The translations under genes and the position numbers were made by a program. A DNA stretch of 64,000 nucleotides from the NCBI RefSeq assembly GCF_900129375.1, contig NZ_FQVN01000005.1:124001-188000 (forward strand). The letters run 5' to 3'. The DNA comes from Streptoalloteichus hindustanus. GTDB taxonomy: Bacteria > Actinomycetota > Actinomycetes > Mycobacteriales > Pseudonocardiaceae. Every line of letters starts with the position of its first letter. Position 1 is the first letter of the stretch. Shown here piece by piece: positions 16,287 through 25,190 of the stretch. The notes under the pieces are model-generated. The model was given only the letters and a program-made list of their open reading frames with translations. It did no database searches and had not been told where the DNA came from.

Positions 16287-17678
16287 TCAGTGGCAGCTGG
16301 TGGTGCCGCTGTCGGTGTAGGTCTTGCCCGCGACGGGCTTGAACTCCCACGTGTAGCTGTTGGAGTGCAGGGTCAGCTTGAGCACGCCGTGGGTGGTGTT
16401 GTTGCGGGCCTGGCTGTTCGGGTGGATGGTGCCGAAGGAGTACAGGCCCGCGCCGCCCGTGCCGGCCACGAAGTGCCGGATGCCGCGGGCGGTGTCGAGC
16501 GCGCCGCTCGGGTTGATCGGCGCGAACCGCTCGTACTGGTGGTTGTGGCCCGCGACGATGACGTCGGCGTTGTTGTCGTAGAGCGCCTGGACCAGCGGCC
16601 CGACCGCGGTGTTGGGGCCGTGGGTGGAGCCCGAGGTGAACCGCGGGTGGTGCCAGTAGGCCACGGTGCACGGCTTGGTGCTGGCGGCGAGGTCGGCGCG
16701 CAGCCACTGCTCCTGCGGCGACCCGGCCCCGCAGCCGCCGACGGCCGAGCAGTTGGAGTTCAGCGCGACGACGTGCCAGTTGCCGAGGTCGTAGGAGTAG
16801 TAGCCCTTGGCGGGATCACCCGCGTTGGCGCCGAAGTAGTTGAAGTAACCCGAGGCGCCGGGGGTGTGGTAGTCGTGGTTGCCGGGCGAGGGGCGGGTGC
16901 GCGCCTTGTGCCGGCCCCACGTGGGGTTGTAGTAGTTGGTGAAGTCCGAGGCCGTGCCGTCCGGGTAGGCGTTGTCGCCGGCGGTGAACACGGTTCCGGA
17001 GATGCCGTCGAGCAGGTTGGCGGTCGCGGAGTCGGCCGACCCCGAGGTGGCGATGTCGCCCGCGCCGACCAGAACCGGGTCGCCGCTGGGGGGAGGGGTG
17101 GTACCGGTGGTGACGACGAGCTGCGGCGCGGTGGCGCCGGTCTCCCGGGAGTCGTAGTCGGCGCCGTTGCTGCTGGCGGAGGTGACGCCGATGCTGAAGG
17201 TCCCGTTGCCCGTCACGTAGGACGTCACGTCGATCTCGTACCAGGTGTTGCGCGCGACGCTGCCCAGCGAGCCGAGGGTGGCGCCGTCGATGGCGGGCTG
17301 GTTGTTCCAGGTGACGCCGGTCTCGGACCACGTCGTGTTGGACATCGACCGGAAGGTGCCGCCGTTGTCGCTCTCGGCCCCGGCGACGTCGTCGGTGTGG
17401 ACGCGCAGCTTGGCGCTGCTCACCGTCTCGGTGAGGCCGGAGACGGTGAACTTGAGGAACGTGCGCTTGATCGGCGAGTTGTCCACGCCGAGCTGGCCGG
17501 AGGTGCCGTAGTTGGTGCTGGCGGCGCTGTTGTCGACGTGGGTGTCGGCCACGGCGGTGAAGGTGGTGGTCGCCGCCGCGGCGACCGGCGCGATGCCGGC
17601 CGACGTGAGGACGGCGACGGTGGTGGCGCTGACGAGGCTGATCACGGCCGCCGAGACGGCGGCCTTCCGTCTGCTCAT
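16287..17678 (-). CDS. Exported metallophosphoesterase with DNRLRE-type domain
   Basis: 463 residues. A signal peptide spans about 1-35 (VISLVSATTVAVLTSAGIAPVAAA). Residues about 38-195 form a DNRLRE/carbohydrate-binding-like beta domain (ADTHVDNSAASTNYGTSGQL, then KRTFLKFTVSGL). After a short proline linker, residues about 200-463 are a purple-acid-phosphatase-like metallophosphoesterase with the metal ligands GAGDIA, GDNAYP, GNHDYH, YWHHPRF and AGHNHQYER all present. The enzyme is therefore probably active outside the cell on phosphomonoesters or diesters. It leads a same-strand group with the MFS and propeller genes. The exact substrate is unknown. Confidence 0.88.
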   Translation of the reverse strand: MSRRKAAVSAAVISLVSATTVAVLTSAGIAPVAAAATTTFTAVADTHVDNSAASTNYGTSGQLGVDNSPIKRTFLKFTVSGLTETVSSAKLRVHTDDVAGAESDNGGTFRSMSNTTWSETGVTWNNQPAIDGATLGSLGSVARNTWYEIDVTSYVTGNGTFSIGVTSASSNGADYDSRETGATAPQLVVTTGTTPPPSGDPVLVGAGDIATSGSADSATANLLDGISGTVFTAGDNAYPDGTASDFTNYYNPTWGRHKARTRPSPGNHDYHTPGASGYFNYFGANAGDPAKGYYSYDLGNWHVVALNSNCSAVGGCGAGSPQEQWLRADLAASTKPCTVAYWHHPRFTSGSTHGPNTAVGPLVQALYDNNADVIVAGHNHQYERFAPINPSGALDTARGIRHFVAGTGGAGLYSFGTIHPNSQARNNTTHGVLKLTLHSNSYTWEFKPVAGKTYTDSGTTSCH

Positions 17679-18249
17679 GGGATTTCCCTTCGCGTTCGGC
17701 GCCCTGGTCAGGGCGTGGGGAACGCTAGGGATCGGCGCGCGTCGGCGGGTGATGTGGCGCGGATCACTGGGTGACGGGGAGATGAACGAATACCCCCGTT
17801 GTGGGCCGTTCGGCGCAGTCGACTGGGACGAGCGGTTGAGTCCGTTGGTCGGGGTGTCCTCAGTGGTCGCCGGACCTCCCCCTTCGGACTGTCCATTGTG
17901 GATGTACCTGGTGGGACTCCGTCGTCGCCGGATGATGGGACTACCGGAGCTTTCGCCGTGTGGTGTGGACCAACGGCCGTCGAGGTTTCACTGTGACGGC
18001 GGCAGGAACGTCCATTGTGGAGTGTTGAGAGGAGGTCCGCTGACGCCTCCTGCCGGCCGGTCGACAACGCCGGCCGGGCCGGCCGGTGGAACGAGTCCGG
18101 TGGATCACGGGAGGCGGCTGATCTCGGAGCTGATGGCGGCGTTCAGCGCCGCGCTTGCGGTCCGGGCCAGGCAGGTCCGCCGCGATCCCGTCCAGTGGCG
18201 GAGGAAGCCACGGGCCGGCGCCGGCCTGGCCCGGGGCCACCAGGTCGTG
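17679..18249. other. Gene-poor upstream region
   Basis: About 570 bases upstream of the phosphoesterase gene with no supportable gene. It contains two degenerate members of the GTCCACWGTGGAC family (GTCCATTGTGGA near 17888 and near 18009) and should hold the promoter of the phosphoesterase gene. Open frames here lack ribosome binding sites and domain-like sequence. The decayed transposase listed next begins at its right edge. Confidence 0.5.
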
Positions 18250-18500
18250 CCCTCGTCAGCCGCGTGATCGGCGTGGCCAGATCCACCGCGCCCTGACAGG
18301 ACAGGGCGGCCCTGTCCTACCGGGCCGCCACCGCCTGATTCCACTCCAACCGGTGGAAACACCGCTTCACCGCGTTCCGCCGCTGGGGGACCACCAGGTG
18401 TCGAAGGGGGATGGTCGTCCACCCGCCCGACCCGGTGTGCCTTCTGGTCGGCCTGCTCCAGGATCGTGGCCCGGACATCCCGCCGTCGCGGAGACTCCCT
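18250..18500 (-). pseudogene. IS5-family transposase remnant
   Basis: Only the C-terminal part of an IS5-type DDE transposase can be read, and in more than one frame. VRATILEQADQKAHRVGR corresponds to the segment before the last acidic residue. After a frameshift, RNAVKRCFHRLEWNQAVAAR matches the usual RNxVERCFxRLKxxRxVATR block containing the catalytic Glu position (here Lys). An in-frame stop follows, then DRAALSCQGAVDLATPI, the closing helix. The gene is plainly dead, and no terminal inverted repeats or target duplication were found. Confidence 0.7.
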
Positions 18501-18677
18501 CTTCGGGGACACGCCGTAGGACCGATGACGGCCGGCCGATCGTCTACCGCCATGGGGATTTCTGGGCGACAACCCGCGCGGAGGCGGCCGATCGCCGCGC
18601 CGGAGACCACGCGTCCCGCGCGGATCTCCTGTGGCACGGCGATCGGCCCGACTGAACGAGATCGACCGAAGAACGCC

Positions 18678-20273
18678 CTACCCGAAGTCGCGGCGGCGGA
18701 GCGCGAGGAGTCCGCCGCCGACGAGAAGGGTCGACAGGGCGAGCATCACCAGTGCCGGCGTCGCGGTGAAGGCGGCTCCGCCCACGGTGTTGGGGACGTG
18801 GTGGAACGGTTCGAGGGGAGTTCCGCCCCACAGCCCGTACAGCGGCCCGCCGATCCGCCCCAGCACCGCCGAGGCCACCCACACCGCCCAGGAGATCGCG
18901 ACGGCGGCCCGGGGCAGGAGGCCGTAGGCGAACACGCAGACCGCGCCCACGAGCCAGGCGGCCGGCAGGGTGCCCAGGGTTCCGGCGAGAATCCGGGGCA
19001 CGTCGGACGGAGCACCCACGAGCACCGCGAAGGAGCCGCCGAAGACGAGTCCGGTGACGGTCAGGAGCGCCGCCGTGCCCAGGCTGGTCACCACCAGGTG
19101 CCCGAACGCCCATCGGACCCGGGTCGTCGGGGTGGCCTGCACGACCTCGGCGCGCCCGCTGGTCTCCTCGACCCGCAGGCGCCGCACCATGAGGACCGGG
19201 TAGAGCGCCACCAGGTGACCGAAGATCAGGATGAGCGGCCACAGCATGCTGTCGACCGGCGCCCCCGCCCGTCCCCCGAAACCCTCCACCAGACGGGCGG
19301 CCGACGCGCCGGGCGTGTTGAGGATCTGGTGCCCCAGCGTGCTGAGCCCGCCGGCGGCGGCCGCGAAGACCGCGATGCCCGCCACCCACTTCGCCAGCAG
19401 GCCGCGGTGGAGCCGCCAGGACAGGCTGACCGGGCCGCGCAGGTGCGGTGCGCCCGCCGGCCCGGGGCGGGCGGGGAGCAGACCCGCGCCGAGGTCCCGC
19501 CGGCCGACCAGGCCGTGGGCGAGGGCCGCCAGGGCGACGGCCACCGAGATCGGCGCCGCGAGCACCCACCACCGGTCGTCGCGGTACGCCTCCACCAGGT
19601 GGCTCCAACCGATGGGGGAGAGGTACTTCATCCACAGCTGGCCGCTGGCGTCGCCGGCGTAGCGCAGGAGGTAGGAGGCGCCGAGGACGGACAGGCCGAT
19701 CACCCGGGCGGTGTGGGCGTTGCCCGCGAGCTGGGCGGCGACGGCGGCGACCCCGGCGAACACCCAGCCGGCGGCGGTGATCGCCGCGCCGTAGGCGGCC
19801 GACCCCACCGGCTCCAGCCCGTTCGCGACGAGGGCCAGCGCGGTCAGCGCTCCGCCGACGAGGCTGGTCCCACCGGCCACCAGCAGGGCCGCGGCCAGGG
19901 CGGCGTGCCGACCGACCCCGCCGGCGCGCAACAGCTCGGCCCGGCCGGTGTCCTCCTCGGCGCGGGTGTGCCGGACGACGCACATCAGGGCCGCGAGTCC
20001 ATTGAGGACATACAGGAACCCGCCGCTGCGCCAGCGGGACAGGACGCCCAGGTCGGGTTCGACGGTGCCACCGCCCAAGCCCTGGAAGAAGGCGTTGCGG
20101 CTGATCACCTGGGTGTAGGCCGCCTTCAGCTCGGGGGTGCCCATGTTCCGGTTGACGTAGGCGACCATCACCAGCGCCAGGCAGACGAGCAGGAGGAACC
20201 ACCACGGCGCGATGGCCCGCTCACGGCGCAGGGCGAGTCGCGCCAGACGGCCGGTCCCGGCGAGGCCGTTCAC
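18678..20273 (-). CDS. ABC exporter permease, tetronasin-resistance type
   Basis: 531 residues, about twelve hydrophobic segments in two similar halves. This is the double-length permease found in polyketide and ionophore resistance exporters. The first half has [18 protein letters not shown] and the second half the matching [18 protein letters not shown], revealing the internal duplication. It works with the ATPase encoded just upstream; the GTG start overlaps the ATPase stop by four bases (20270-20273). The operon is headed by a TetR gene, suggesting inducible drug or metabolite efflux. Substrate unknown. Confidence 0.88.
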   Translation of the reverse strand: MNGLAGTGRLARLALRRERAIAPWWFLLLVCLALVMVAYVNRNMGTPELKAAYTQVISRNAFFQGLGGGTVEPDLGVLSRWRSGGFLYVLNGLAALMCVVRHTRAEEDTGRAELLRAGGVGRHAALAAALLVAGGTSLVGGALTALALVANGLEPVGSAAYGAAITAAGWVFAGVAAVAAQLAGNAHTARVIGLSVLGASYLLRYAGDASGQLWMKYLSPIGWSHLVEAYRDDRWWVLAAPISVAVALAALAHGLVGRRDLGAGLLPARPGPAGAPHLRGPVSLSWRLHRGLLAKWVAGIAVFAAAAGGLSTLGHQILNTPGASAARLVEGFGGRAGAPVDSMLWPLILIFGHLVALYPVLMVRRLRVEETSGRAEVVQATPTTRVRWAFGHLVVTSLGTAALLTVTGLVFGGSFAVLVGAPSDVPRILAGTLGTLPAAWLVGAVCVFAYGLLPRAAVAISWAVWVASAVLGRIGGPLYGLWGGTPLEPFHHVPNTVGGAAFTATPALVMLALSTLLVGGGLLALRRRDFG

Positions 20274-21184
20274 CGGGACACCCCCGCGTGCCGCGCGCCG
20301 CTCTCCGCGTAGTGCCGGAGGAACAGCTCCTCCAGCGTCGGCGGCCGGCTGACGAGACCGCGGACCCCGATCTCGCCGAGCAGGCGCAGGGTCGGGGCGA
20401 GGGCGTCGGTCTCCACCTCGAAGCTCACGCGCCCGTCCTCGGCGCGCAGGTCGTGCACTCCGGGCAGGTCCGCGAGCCCGGCCGCCGGGCCGGTGAGCTC
20501 GGCCTGGACGAAGGTGCGGGTCAGGTGCCGCAGGTCGGCGAGGCTGCCGGAGTCGACCGTCCGGCCGCGACGGACGATGGTCACGCGGTCGCACAGCTCC
20601 TCGACCTCGCCGAGGACGTGGCTGGACAGCAGCACGGTGCGGCCCCGGCGTCGCTGCTCCTCGCGGACGACCTCGCGGAACACCACCTCCATCAGCGGGT
20701 CGAGCCCCGAGGTGGGCTCGTCGAGGATCAGCAGCTCGACGTCGGAGGCGAGCGCGGCGACCAGCGCCACCTTCTGCCGGTTCCCCTTGGAGTAGGCGCG
20801 GCAACGGGTCCTCGGGTCGAGCTCGAAGCGGTCGATCAGCTCCTGCCGCCGGGTCCGGCTGCCCCCGCCGCGCCGCCGCGTCAACAGGTCGATGACCTCG
20901 CCGCCGGTCAGGGTGGGCCAGAGCGTGACGTCGCCGGGGACGTACGCCAGCCGGCGGTGCAGCGCGGTCGCGTCCTGCCACGGGTCGCCGCCCAGTAACC
21001 GGACGGTGCCCGCGTCCGGGCGGAGCAGACCCAGCAGGACGCGCAGCGTCGTGCTCTTGCCCGCGCCGTTGGTGCCGAGGAACCCGTGCGCCTCGCCGGC
21101 GCGCACCGTGAGGTCGAGCCCGTCCAGGGCGGTGGTCCGGCCGAACCGCTTGACCAGGCCCCGTGCCGAGATCGCGTCAGTCAT
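20270..21184 (-). CDS. ABC exporter ATP-binding protein
   Basis: 304 residues. Walker A is GTNGAGKST (about 37-45), the signature is YSKGNRQK (a variant of LSGGQ common in this exporter class), Walker B is [12 protein letters not shown] and the switch His lies in [13 protein letters not shown]. The C-terminal 90 residues are the extension typical of drug-export ATPases ([12 protein letters not shown]). It powers the permease encoded by the overlapping downstream gene. The ATG overlaps the end of the TetR gene by eight bases, so the three form one translationally coupled operon. Confidence 0.93.
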   Translation of the reverse strand: MTDAISARGLVKRFGRTTALDGLDLTVRAGEAHGFLGTNGAGKSTTLRVLLGLLRPDAGTVRLLGGDPWQDATALHRRLAYVPGDVTLWPTLTGGEVIDLLTRRRGGGSRTRRQELIDRFELDPRTRCRAYSKGNRQKVALVAALASDVELLILDEPTSGLDPLMEVVFREVVREEQRRRGRTVLLSSHVLGEVEELCDRVTIVRRGRTVDSGSLADLRHLTRTFVQAELTGPAAGLADLPGVHDLRAEDGRVSFEVETDALAPTLRLLGEIGVRGLVSRPPTLEELFLRHYAESGARHAGVSR

Positions 21185-21839
21185 CGTGGTCCTTCTCGTC
21201 TTGGTCGGGAGAACCCGGGACCCGGGGCAGGCGCGCGCGGAGGGCGGCCGCCTCCTCCGGGCTCAGGTACGGGTGGGAGTAGAGGTCCAGCAGCGCGCGG
21301 GCCAGCAGGTCGCTGCCCTCGGGGCTGAACGCGTCGACCCCGAGCGCGCGGGACACGTGGTCGCGCAGCAGTCCGACGGACAGCGCCATCGCCGCGCCCA
21401 CGGCCGCCCTGGCCTGGCGCGACACCTCGGGCGGGTCGGCGCGACCGCGGTCGACCTCCGCGAGCCACTGCGCGCTCAGCTCGACGAGCTTGTCGAACAC
21501 CGCCGTGGCCCGTCCCTCGACCAACGCCCGGGAGAGGTAGCGCTGGTACGGCCCGAAGACCGCCCCCGCGACCCCCACGTAGTTCACCCCGCCGGGCGCG
21601 GCGTCGGTCCGGACCTCGTCGTTGATCCTGCTCAGGGCGCGGACCAGGTGGGCGTCGCAGGCGTCGCGCAGCGCCTCCTTCGAGCCGAAGTGGTGCCGCA
21701 CCAGTCCCGACGACACCCCCGCGGTCTCGGCGATCCCCCGGACCGTGGCCCGGTCGAAGCCGTGCTCGCCGAAGTGCAGCATCGCCGCCTCCCGGATCCG
21801 GGCGCGGGCGGTGAAGTCCTCGGGGTCCTGTCCAGCCAT
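21177..21839 (-). CDS. TetR-family regulator heading the ABC exporter operon
   Basis: About 220 residues from ATG 21839; a GTG at 21863 would add eight. The HTH is at about 9-55 ([20 protein letters not shown], then [16 protein letters not shown] and GSKEAL). A helical ligand domain of ordinary size follows. Its stop overlaps the ATPase start by eight bases, so regulator and exporter are made together. An imperfect palindrome at 21896-21911 upstream would let it repress its own operon, with release by the exported compound. Confidence 0.88.
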   Translation of the reverse strand: MAGQDPEDFTARARIREAAMLHFGEHGFDRATVRGIAETAGVSSGLVRHHFGSKEALRDACDAHLVRALSRINDEVRTDAAPGGVNYVGVAGAVFGPYQRYLSRALVEGRATAVFDKLVELSAQWLAEVDRGRADPPEVSRQARAAVGAAMALSVGLLRDHVSRALGVDAFSPEGSDLLARALLDLYSHPYLSPEEAAALRARLPRVPGSPDQDEKDHDD

Positions 21840-21895
21840 GTCCACGGGCAGCCGCCTATCCACGCGTAAAGCCAGTTGTACGCATGGATCAGATG

Positions 21896-21911
21896 CTACA
21901 CGCGTGTGTAG
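21896..21911. promoter_or_regulatory. Palindrome upstream of tetR-ABC operon
   Basis: CTACACGCGTGTGTAG has six-base arms CTACAC/GTGTAG around GCGT. It resembles TetR operators elsewhere in this window (ACTACAC/GTGTAGT). It lies 57 bases before the tetR ATG. Confidence 0.6.
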
Positions 21912-21937
21912 TCACTCGGGAGTGGTCCCCAGGGCGG

Positions 21938-21990
21938 GTGAGTCAGGCGGGGACGGGTGAGTCAGCCAGGGTGGATGAGTCAGGTGGGCG
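21938..21990 (+). repeat. Three short imperfect direct repeats
   Basis: The core TGAGTCAG occurs at 21939, 21958 and 21976, with similar G-rich flanks, giving a period of 18-19 bases. It sits at the broken 5' edge of the truncated reductase, so slippage or deletion at these repeats may have contributed to the truncation. Confidence 0.6.
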
Positions 21991-22653
21991 TCGCGCGCCG
22001 AGCACGTCGGCGGGCACGGCGTGGACCTCCAGTTCGGCGTCCGGCTGGCCGAGGTCGTCAGGAACGGCGATGAGGTGGTGGCGACCGCCGAGGACGGGCG
22101 GGTCTGGCGGGCGGACCTCGCCGTCGCCGCGCTCGGGATGGTTCCGGAGACCGAGCTGGCCGAGCGCGCCGGACTGGACGTGGCGGACGGCGTCGTCGTC
22201 GACCAGCGCTGCCACACCTCGGCGCCCGGGATCTCCGCCGCGGGCGACGTCACCGTCCAACCCCATCCGCTGCGGGGCGACCGGTACCGGATCGAGCACC
22301 TGGGCAACGCCCAGGACCAGGCGGTCGCCGCCGTCCGCAACCTGCTCGGCGTCCCGACCCCGTACACGCCCGTCCCGTGGTCCGCCTCCGAGCAGTACGG
22401 CGTGCGGCTCCAGCTCTGCGGCTGGCCGGCGGCGGCCGACGCCTACGGCGAGCGGGGCTGCGTCGTCCGCGGTGATATGTCCACTTTGGACTCCCCCGCG
22501 CTGTTCTGGAACCGGGACCGGCTCGTCGGCACCGCCTGCGTCGGCCGCCCCGCCGAGTTCGAGGAGCTGCGCCGGATCGTGGCGAACCACCCGCACGCGG
22601 ACCTCGATCTCCTCGCCGACCCCGCGACGGGCCTGGCGGTGGTCGGCCGCTGA
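21979..22653 (+). pseudogene. 5'-truncated FAD/NAD(P)-dependent ferredoxin reductase
   Basis: Only the C-terminal half of a pyridine-nucleotide oxidoreductase of the rubredoxin/ferredoxin reductase type remains. The readable part includes the end of the NAD-binding domain (HGVDLQFGVRLAEVV), the strand ALGMVPETELAERAGL, the FAD-contact motif APGISAAGDV and the reductase C-terminal domain to the stop at 22653. In-frame homologous-looking sequence runs back to 21979, where TGA at 21976 closes it. The first GxGxxG FAD motif is absent. About 220 codons survive of about 400 expected. A GTG at 22021 could still give a 210-residue product, but it could not bind FAD normally. Confidence 0.75.
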
Positions 22654-22752
22654 CGCTCTTCTCATCGGGGCGGTGTCCTGGACCAGGTCGATGTCTGTCC
22701 TTTGTGGACTTACCTGTTGCCCGGGGCGGTAGTCGCGTGGTCGGATGGGTTG

Positions 22753-23193
22753 ATGGGCATCAGGATCCGGGACGCTGTCGCCGACGACCTGCCGGCCGTG
22801 ATCTCGACCGACTCGGTCGCCGCCGCTGACGACGGAACCCGGGGGAGCGAGATCCGCGAGTGGGTGGCGCGCGGCGCGGCCCGGGTCGCCGAGACCGAGG
22901 GTGAGATCGTCGGGTACTGCGTCATGGAGGACACGTTCTTCGGGCACGGGTTCGTGTCCATGCTGATGGTCGCCGCGCACGTCCGCGGCCGGGGAGTCGG
23001 GGCCGGCCTGCTGGACGACGCCCGTCGGCGCCGGAGGACCGCGAAGTTGTTCACCTCGACGAACCTGTCCAACCACCCGATGCGGCGGCTGCTGGCCCGC
23101 TCGGGCTGGCGGTCGGCCGGCGTCGTGTACGGGCTGGACGAAGGTGACCCGGAGCTGGTCTTCCTCGCCCCGGCGGGCCCGGCGGGGGAGTGA
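22753..23193 (+). CDS. GNAT-family N-acetyltransferase
   Basis: 146 residues, a single GNAT domain. The acetyl-CoA pyrophosphate loop is VRGRGVGAGLLDDA (about 82-95), preceded by the strand VSMLMVAAHV and followed by STNLSNHPMRRLLARSGW, the usual end of the fold. It transfers an acetyl group from acetyl-CoA to an amine; the substrate cannot be told. ATG 22753 is chosen, with an in-frame TTG directly before it. It converges on the LuxR gene with almost no gap, and no partner is evident. Confidence 0.85.
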   Translation: MGIRIRDAVADDLPAVISTDSVAAADDGTRGSEIREWVARGAARVAETEGEIVGYCVMEDTFFGHGFVSMLMVAAHVRGRGVGAGLLDDARRRRRTAKLFTSTNLSNHPMRRLLARSGWRSAGVVYGLDEGDPELVFLAPAGPAGE

Positions 23194-23195
23194 GG

Positions 23196-24188
23196 TCAGC
23201 CGGCCACGGCGGTGATCAGCTCGTCGCGCCCGGACGCGCCGGTCTTGCGGAACACCGCCTTCAGGTGGTCGTTCACGGTGTGCACAGACAGCTTGCGCCG
23301 CCGTGCGATCTGCTTCGGCGCCACCCCGTCGCACAGATCGGTGATGACCTGCTGCTCCCGCTTGCTGATGCCGTACCAGTCGCACAGCACCGGGAGGAGC
23401 TGTGGGCCGGCCGCCGCGTGGATGACGACCGCCACGTCGCCGACGCCGTCCTCGTCCAGCGGCTGCCCCTGGTAGCTGACCCACCGGCCGTGGATGACGG
23501 TGGGGCCCCACGCCGTCGGGGTCGGGACGCGCGGGTCCCGTGCGCTTTTCCTGGCCTGCGTTGACATCCCGAGGAGGAAGGCCTCGGAGGCCCACCGGGG
23601 CAGCTCCTGGCAGCTCCGCTCCCGCGTCAACCACTGGACCGCCTGCGGGGTGATCGCGCGAAGCCGGTGGTCCGGGCCGAGGATCATCACGCCCGCGGGC
23701 AGCGAGGGAGCGACCGGCGCGAGCGGACCGGCCGTGACGTACCCGCGGAGGGCGGCGATCAGACAGCTCCCCAGCTCCGCCACCCGGTGCGCGTCGGCGC
23801 GGTCGAAGGGCCGGCGGCCCGGGGCGCGAGCCAGGCCCAGCGCGCCCCAGACGCCTCGGTCGTCCCGCAGCGCGAGTCGAAGCTCGCTGCCGACGCCGTG
23901 GTCGGCGAGGAGCTGGTGGCCCTGCCCCAGAACGCCGACCGGGCTCGGCCGTCGGGCCAGCTCCGCGATGGGCAGGGGGTCCTCGCCCAGGTAGTGCTCG
24001 CGCAGTATCTCCCGGCCGAAGTCCGGGTCGTAGCCGTGCCAGAAGCTGAACGAGCCCAGCGTGCTCCCGCTGGTCGGCGAGGTGCCGAGGAGGCGGAGCG
24101 CGTCGTGCGGCACCTCGGTCGCGATCGCGTCGGACACCAGTTCGGCCACCTCGCCGGAGGTGGCGCCCTGACGTGCCGCTTCGGGCAT
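23196..24188 (-). CDS. LuxR-type transcriptional regulator
   Basis: About 330 residues. The last 60 are a LuxR/GerE helix-turn-helix: ISKREQQVITDLCDG, KQIARRRKLSVHTVNDHL and KAVFRKTGASGRDELI. The N-terminal 180 residues look like a GAF/PAS-type sensor (LRLALRDDRGVWGALGLARA), and a second sensor-like strand set has GVMILGPDHRLRAITPQA. There is no receiver Asp pattern, so it is probably a one-component sensor. The start is uncertain: ATG 24188 has AGGAG touching it, while GTG 24225 is also in frame. It is divergent from padR across a 117-153 base gap. Signal and targets unknown. Confidence 0.8.
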   Translation of the reverse strand: MPEAARQGATSGEVAELVSDAIATEVPHDALRLLGTSPTSGSTLGSFSFWHGYDPDFGREILREHYLGEDPLPIAELARRPSPVGVLGQGHQLLADHGVGSELRLALRDDRGVWGALGLARAPGRRPFDRADAHRVAELGSCLIAALRGYVTAGPLAPVAPSLPAGVMILGPDHRLRAITPQAVQWLTRERSCQELPRWASEAFLLGMSTQARKSARDPRVPTPTAWGPTVIHGRWVSYQGQPLDEDGVGDVAVVIHAAAGPQLLPVLCDWYGISKREQQVITDLCDGVAPKQIARRRKLSVHTVNDHLKAVFRKTGASGRDELITAVAG

Positions 24189-24304
24189 CTCCTGTGGCAG
24201 CAGTCGCCGCGCCGGCTGAGGCACGTGCGGGAGTCTCGTGCGACCGTCCTCCCGCGGGCAAGGGGATATCCCGGCTCTCTTGTCCGGGCCTACTCGCGTC
24301 CGTA

Positions 24305-24320
24305 TACTCGCCGACGAGTA
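24305..24320. promoter_or_regulatory. Palindrome upstream of padR
   Basis: TACTCGCCGACGAGTA has perfect six-base arms TACTCG/CGAGTA. A further half-site CTACTCGCG lies about 15 bases upstream. It is 21 bases before the padR ATG, the standard place for PadR autoregulation. Confidence 0.7.
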
Positions 24321-24341
24321 ATCGCAGACGAGGTGAGAGTG

Positions 24342-24983
24342 ATGACCCAGCGACGCAAGGTGGGCAACCTGCTCGCGCTCGCCGTGCTCGCGACCGTCGT
24401 GCAGCGGCCGATGCACCCGTACGAGATGGCCTCCGTGTTGCGCGCGCGCGGCAAGGAGGACGACATGGAGATCAAGTGGGGCTCCCTCTACACGGTGGTG
24501 CGGAACCTGACCAAGCACGGGTTCCTGGCGGTCGTGGACAGCACGCGCGAGGGCGCCCGGCCGGAGCGGACGGTCTACCGGATCACCGACCTCGGTCGCG
24601 CCGAGCTGGTGGACTGGGCCCGCGAGCTGGTCTCCACCCCGGTGCCCGAGCGCCCGAGGTTCAAGGCCGGCCTCTCGGTGCTCGCGGCGCTCGCGCCGGA
24701 GGAGGCGGCGGCCCTGCTCCGGCAGCGGCTCGACGCGTTGACGGCGGCCAACGCCGCTTCCCGCGCCGAGCTGGCGCGACACAGTGACGTGCCCCGGTTG
24801 TTCCTGGTCGAGGGCGAGTACGAGCTCGCCGTCCGGGAGGCGGAGGCGGCCTGGGTCCGCGCCCTGCTCGACGAGCTCGACTCCGGCACGTTCCCCGGCC
24901 TCGCGCAGTGGCGGCACTGGCACGCCACCGGCGAGGTGCCGGTGGAGTTGGCCGAGATCGCGGAACGGGGGAGCACGACATGA
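24342..24983 (+). CDS. PadR-family transcriptional regulator
   Basis: 213 residues. The PadR winged helix spans about 5-95: NLLALAVLATVVQRPMHPYE, then KWGSLYTVVRNLTKHGFL and the wing ERTVYRITDLGRAEL. The C-terminal part is the helical dimerisation domain (Vir_C type) with FLVEGEYELAVREAEAAW. The ATG at 24342 follows GAGGTGAGAG. It is followed by a terminator-like hairpin and then an FAD monooxygenase gene on the same strand. PadR proteins often repress a neighbouring detoxification or efflux gene, so the monooxygenase is the likely target. Confidence 0.9.
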   Translation: MTQRRKVGNLLALAVLATVVQRPMHPYEMASVLRARGKEDDMEIKWGSLYTVVRNLTKHGFLAVVDSTREGARPERTVYRITDLGRAELVDWARELVSTPVPERPRFKAGLSVLAALAPEEAAALLRQRLDALTAANAASRAELARHSDVPRLFLVEGEYELAVREAEAAWVRALLDELDSGTFPGLAQWRHWHATGEVPVELAEIAERGSTT

Positions 24984-24986
24984 GAC

Positions 24987-25026
24987 GGGCCCCGGTGCGG
25001 GTGCGGCAACACCCCCACCGGGGCCC
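24987..25026 (+). terminator. Hairpin after padR
   Basis: GGGCCCCGGTG pairs perfectly with CACCGGGGCCC over 11 bases, with a possible inner stem GGGTG/CACCC. It starts four bases after the padR stop. There is no clear T-run, as is usual in GC-rich actinomycetes. It suggests that the downstream monooxygenase is transcribed from its own promoter or by attenuated read-through. Confidence 0.6.
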
Positions 25027-25190
25027 TGGGCCTCGAACCGAAACCGCGGTGGGCGAGTCCGGCCACGAGGTGGCGACCGCAAGGATAGTCGGACTCCCTC
25101 CCGGGGACGGTTCGGAGCGCACGGAATCCGAACCAGCAGGTCGACGCCGGGTTATCCCGGCTCGACCACGTCCCAGAGGAGACGACAACC

